DNA of 9,368 nucleotides from Methanomicrobiales archaeon (GTDB lineage: Archaea; Halobacteriota; Methanomicrobia; Methanomicrobiales; Methanoculleaceae): contig JAAZOW010000103.1 of NCBI GenBank assembly GCA_012797575.1, positions 1 to 9,368 on the forward strand. Direction: 5' to 3'. A program made the translations under genes and the position numbers. Positions 6,729 to 9,368 of the stretch are shown in pieces. Within the stretch, counting starts at the first letter, position 1. Each line of letters starts with the position of its first letter. A model generated the notes under the pieces. It had not been told where the DNA came from. It did no database searches and worked only from the letters and a program-made list of their open reading frames with translations.

Positions 6729-7991
6729 TTATCCTGCATTCACTGCGCGCCTCGCTCTCTCGAAGATCGCGCGCCCTGCATTAAGCATATCCTTTGCCTT
6801 TGCCGGTGTCTTCCCCTCGACTGTGATCCGGATCTTGGGTTCGGTGCCGCTTGCTCGTATCAGGTACCAACCGTCGTCGTCACTGAATCGGATACCGTGT
6901 GTCGGGTCATCGGCCCCCATCGCTGCCATGACCTCCCAGGACGATGCGACGCGGTACGACTCCCTGAGGAGGGTGTACCGGGGCATTCCGTCCAGTTCGT
7001 CGGCGATCGACCACTCGGAGGCGATCTCACAGAGCAGCGCTGCGGCATAGATCCCGTCAGGGCAGTAGGAGTGCCCGGGAAAGATCCAGCTCCCCGACGC
7101 CTCCCCGCCGAAGTCCCCCCAGGAGAGGAGCTCTTCAGAGACGAAGGTATCGCCGACCGGCGTGCGGCGGACCTCTGTCACCTCCTCGATCGCCATGGAG
7201 GCATCGACGGTGGTGACCACACGTTTCAGGTCAAGGTACTTCGCAAACAGCATGAGGAGATGGTCCCCATCGATGTAGCGGCCCCGGTCATCGAACGCCA
7301 TCATCCTGTCAGCATCGCCGTCGTGGATCACGGCGCACGCAGCCTCCCGTCTCCGCACGATCTCAGGGATGTAGGGGAGATTCGCCTCAAGGGGCTCTGA
7401 AGGGCGGGCGAAGTGTCCGGAGACGTTGCAGTTCAGCCCGATGACGGTCACCCCCGCTTCTGCAAGGAGATCGGGGGTGATGACGCTGCCTGCACCGTTG
7501 CCGCAGTCGAGCACGGCTGTGATCGGGCGAGCGGGGTTGACTTCGTCCAGGATCGCTTCCCTGTGCGCGGTGACCGCATCGATAGGATACGCGCGCCCCT
7601 GCTCCCTCCAGTCCACCCAGTGGGACTTCGTGAGCGCATCCTCGATGACCGCCTGCTGCCCGGGGTTGAACGCTGAACCGTCTGGATTGAGGAGCTTTAA
7701 TCCGTTGTATGACTCGGGGTTGTGTGAGGCGGTGATCATGCACCCTGCATCCATGCCGCGCGCCGCGTAAGCGACCGTCGGCGTGGGAGCGATGCCGCAG
7801 GTCCGGACGGTTGCACCGGCCGAGAGCATACCGGCGATGACTGCGTGTTCCAGCAGTTCGCTGGTTGTGCGGGTATCCCTGCCCACGACGATGCCAGGTG
7901 CGCCACCTGCGGTTGCCGATCCGACACAGAGTGCCAGATCAACGAGATCTTGCCCAAACTCCCGCCGGATCCCGGAAGAGCCGAATAGCAT
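6729..7991 (-). CDS. glmM: Phosphoglucosamine mutase
   Basis: GlmM interconverts glucosamine-6-P and glucosamine-1-P, the step between GlmS and GlmU. The 420-residue protein is an alpha-D-phosphohexomutase: MLFGSSGIR at the very N-terminus, the phosphoserine loop TASHNP (87-92, active S89), the magnesium loop DGDADR (224-229), the sugar loop GGEASGSWIFPG (295-306) and the phosphate loop RASGTEPKIRI (379-389). The sugar loop has GEASGSW where bacterial enzymes have GE-x-SGH, as I recall for archaeal phosphoglucosamine mutases. It is about 25-30 residues shorter than bacterial GlmM because the N-terminus is trimmed. The role is fixed mainly by its neighbours glmU and glmS; a phosphomannomutase side activity cannot be excluded. 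The start has no usable Shine-Dalgarno: GGGAG sits only one base before ATG. No upstream in-frame start fits, so the mRNA may be leaderless. Confidence 0.92.
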   Translation of the reverse strand: MLFGSSGIRREFGQDLVDLALCVGSATAGGAPGIVVGRDTRTTSELLEHAVIAGMLSAGATVRTCGIAPTPTVAYAARGMDAGCMITASHNPESYNGLKLLNPDGSAFNPGQQAVIEDALTKSHWVDWREQGRAYPIDAVTAHREAILDEVNPARPITAVLDCGNGAGSVITPDLLAEAGVTVIGLNCNVSGHFARPSEPLEANLPYIPEIVRRREAACAVIHDGDADRMMAFDDRGRYIDGDHLLMLFAKYLDLKRVVTTVDASMAIEEVTEVRRTPVGDTFVSEELLSWGDFGGEASGSWIFPGHSYCPDGIYAAALLCEIASEWSIADELDGMPRYTLLRESYRVASSWEVMAAMGADDPTHGIRFSDDDGWYLIRASGTEPKIRITVEGKTPAKAKDMLNAGRAIFERARRAVNAG

Positions 7992-8013
7992 ACTCCCATA
8001 TAGCCCTTTATCC

Positions 8014-8022
8014 TTAAAAAAA
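8014..8022 (-). terminator. T-run between operons; may double as glmM promoter
   Basis: On the minus strand TTTTTTTAA begins five bases after the stop of the DUF364-like gene. Seven consecutive T is enough for archaeal intrinsic termination. The element also lies at -31 to -23 relative to the glmM ATG, the position of a TATA box for a leaderless transcript. It is a poor match to TTTATATA. Either role, or both, is inference. Confidence 0.35.
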
Positions 8023-8027
8023 GGTAT

Positions 8028-8633
8028 TCATCGCCCGTATGGGCACCAGTGTTCGAGATTCATCAGGCAGCTGACTCCGGCGGCTGACGGGCCGAGGAAG
8101 ATCATCCTCTTCTTCCCCAGATGATCATCGATACAGGCGACACCCTCATCCGATGTCATGCCGTCGCCGGTGACAAGGATCAGATCCGCAGCTTCTGGCG
8201 AATCAACGATCTGGCGGGCGAGGGCGCGCTCGAGCACCGGCATCGGGCCAAGGAGGTATACGCGTCTCCCGGCGACCTCGCGAGAGAGGTCTGCGAGGCA
8301 GGGGGCGTAGCAGTCGGGGGTGCAGGCCTGATATTTTCGCGACAGACAGAAGAACGCCGAGACGGCGTTGATGATCGCTATCGCCGCCCCTCGTTGCTTT
8401 GGGTCGTTGAGCGGTGCGCCGTACATGAAGGAGATCCGGGTATCGGCCCGAATCGGGTTGTTCGTAACGAACCATCCGCTCTTTCCGCCGAACTGTGCCT
8501 CCATGCAGACCCCTCGAGGGTACTGGCAGACATCGGTATCGTAGTTCACCGAGAGGGAGACGATGCCGTCTTCGCACCCGCTATCTTCCAGGATCTTTTC
8601 AAGTTTCTTAATTGCCTCGCATAAAAGAGTCAT
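8028..8633 (-). CDS. Cysteine-rich protein resembling DUF364 (putative metal chelation)
   Basis: The 201-residue soluble protein is not firmly recognised. Its C-terminal half resembles DUF364, described as a putative heavy-metal chelation domain: RRVYLLGPMPVL (123-134), ADLILVTGDGMTSDEGV (149-165), then KRMIFLGPSAAGV (175-187), a Rossmann-like alternation ending in a GPS loop. The middle segment RGAAIAIINAVSAFF (81-95) resembles the conserved Ala/Asn helix that precedes DUF364. There are 11 cysteines, including a C-x3-C-x3-C cluster (C104, C108, C112) in YQACTPDCYAPC, which could bind a metal or an iron-sulfur cluster. No signal peptide or membrane segment is present. It starts in an ATGA overlap with the cyclase stop, with AGGAGG four bases upstream, and is probably co-translated with it. 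Substrate and role are unknown. A metal- or cofactor-related task is only suggested by family and cysteines. Confidence 0.8.
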   Translation of the reverse strand: MTLLCEAIKKLEKILEDSGCEDGIVSLSVNYDTDVCQYPRGVCMEAQFGGKSGWFVTNNPIRADTRISFMYGAPLNDPKQRGAAIAIINAVSAFFCLSRKYQACTPDCYAPCLADLSREVAGRRVYLLGPMPVLERALARQIVDSPEAADLILVTGDGMTSDEGVACIDDHLGKKRMIFLGPSAAGVSCLMNLEHWCPYGR

Positions 8634-9250
8634 GATTCCTCCTGAGCATCCTGTCTGCAGAGGATCACCCGTATGGGCGATCCATCCGCACCCTTGAGCC
8701 GTAGTGGTAGTGCTATCATCGTATATATCCCCCCCGGTACACCGCCGAGATCGAGCAGTTCGAGTATGATCATCCCGCGCTCAAGCAGTCGGCGGTGGAC
8801 CGATCCGTCACCCTCAAACGCCTCGATCGATGGGGCATCAGTTCCGATGCAGGTGATCCCGGTATCGGCTATGAGGTCTGCCGCCTCGATGGAGAGGGCC
8901 GGGTATTCGGGTTCAAACTCCTGGCGCTCGGAGAACCAGGTCTTCAAGAGGAGCGCCCCGGCTCCAGGCAGGCGGCCGGTGAGGTGATGGGGCTCTATGG
9001 CCGTCCCTGCATCGGTGCAGTCGAGCACCTCCGCCGGTCCCATCAACGTCGTGAGGGGGATCTGATCGACTGTCTCTCCCCCTTCCAGGTAGTGCGACGG
9101 GGCGTCGATGTGCGTCCCGGTATGGCTCCCAAGCGTCATCTCGGTCACGCGGTACTGCCCCGTGTCCACCTCACGGAACCGTGGCCTTATATCCCCGGGG
9201 TAGAGCACGGTATCCTCAGAGAGGTAACGGGTGATATCGTAGATCTTCAC
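8630..9250 (-). CDS. Cyclase-family metal-dependent hydrolase (KynB-like)
   Basis: Read from GTG 9250 the protein has 206 residues, typical of the cyclase family (kynurenine formamidase, isatin hydrolase). It shows VLYPGD (15-20), the hallmark SHTGTHIDAPSHY (42-54), whose His and Asp residues bind zinc or manganese, GTDAPSIE (136-143) and VHRRLLERGMIILELL (151-166) with H152 and E164 twelve residues apart as in KynB. The fold and hydrolysis of an amide or ester bond are expected; the substrate is unknown, and no tryptophan-degradation genes are nearby. A longer frame runs from ATG 9268, but GTG 9250 is better: it overlaps the pcm stop as GTGA, has GAGAGG four bases upstream, and gives the usual opening MKIYDITRYLS. 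Its own stop overlaps the next start as ATGA. Confidence 0.9.
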   Translation of the reverse strand: MKIYDITRYLSEDTVLYPGDIRPRFREVDTGQYRVTEMTLGSHTGTHIDAPSHYLEGGETVDQIPLTTLMGPAEVLDCTDAGTAIEPHHLTGRLPGAGALLLKTWFSERQEFEPEYPALSIEAADLIADTGITCIGTDAPSIEAFEGDGSVHRRLLERGMIILELLDLGGVPGGIYTMIALPLRLKGADGSPIRVILCRQDAQEES

Positions 9251-9368
9251 GGATCCTCTCCTCTCCATCCGAACTGCCCGATCAGCGGCACGAAACAGAC
9301 GCCACCGAGAGATGTGCGCTCCACCCGGCCTTCGTGTTTGACGAGTTTGATGAGGTCCTGGCAGTCCC
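9247..9368 (-). CDS. pcm: Protein-L-isoaspartate O-methyltransferase, C-terminal end
   Basis: Only the last 39 codons are inside the window; the gene enters from the right edge. The reading frame gives QDLIKLVKHEGRVE, then SLGGVCFVPLIGQFGWRGE and stop TGA at 9249-9247. The pattern of Q-x-L followed by a variable strand and then V-x-FVPLIG-x-x-GW is the characteristic C-terminus of Pcm, which methylates L-isoaspartyl residues in aged proteins with S-adenosylmethionine. The S-adenosylmethionine-binding Rossmann part is outside. The stop overlaps the GTG start of the cyclase gene by four bases, so the two are likely translated together. Confidence 0.85.
   Translation of the reverse strand, partial: DCQDLIKLVKHEGRVERTSLGGVCFVPLIGQFGWRGEDP

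Noticed and set aside
6321..7400. Long plus-strand frame of 359 codons
   Set aside because: It lies antisense to glmM and glmU, whose motifs are intact. Its product has no recognisable domain and its existence follows from the GC-rich third positions of the real genes.

Overview
The window is a tightly packed stretch of an archaeal chromosome in which every supported gene lies on the minus strand. Gene content (an AglB/STT3-type oligosaccharyltransferase, archaeal-style GlmM and GlmU, a cyclase-family enzyme, Pcm), the GC-rich sequence, and Shine-Dalgarno sites built on GGAGGTGAT suggest a methanogen of the Methanomicrobiales, perhaps close to Methanoculleus. The domain assignment is fairly firm. 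The genus is a guess from protein character and base composition.

Reading in the direction of transcription (high to low coordinates), the first block is the 3' end of pcm (9368-9247), a cyclase/KynB-like metal hydrolase (9250-8630) and a cysteine-rich protein resembling DUF364 (8633-8028). These three overlap by GTGA or ATGA and look translationally coupled. A 36-bp gap with a run of seven T follows. It may end this unit and also hold the promoter of the next one.

The second block is an aminosugar-nucleotide operon: glmM (7991-6729), glmU (6725-5517), a diverged glmU-like nucleotidyltransferase (5512-4361), glmS (4361-2622), a WbpD-like hexapeptide-repeat N-acetyltransferase (2625-2029), a previously uncalled 41-codon reading frame that exactly fills the next gap (2032-1907), and a GT4 glycosyltransferase (1910-768). 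GlmS makes glucosamine-6-P, GlmM converts it to glucosamine-1-P, and GlmU acetylates it and transfers UMP to give UDP-GlcNAc. The WbpD-like acetyltransferase and the GT4 enzyme would then modify sugars and assemble the lipid-linked glycan. Nearly every junction is a TGATG or ATGA overlap or a gap of 3-4 bases.

After an 84-bp gap with its own strong Shine-Dalgarno and a TATA-like element comes the N-terminal 227 codons of aglB (683 to beyond base 1), the transferase that moves the finished glycan onto Asn of exported proteins such as the S-layer. Precursor synthesis, sugar modification, glycan assembly and transfer are therefore encoded side by side. I see no RNA genes, CRISPR arrays, insertion sequences or plus-strand genes. 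I found no wholly new system. The most interesting points are the coupled 41-codon frame, the loss of the acetyltransferase site in one of the two GlmU paralogs, and the cysteine-rich DUF364-like protein.
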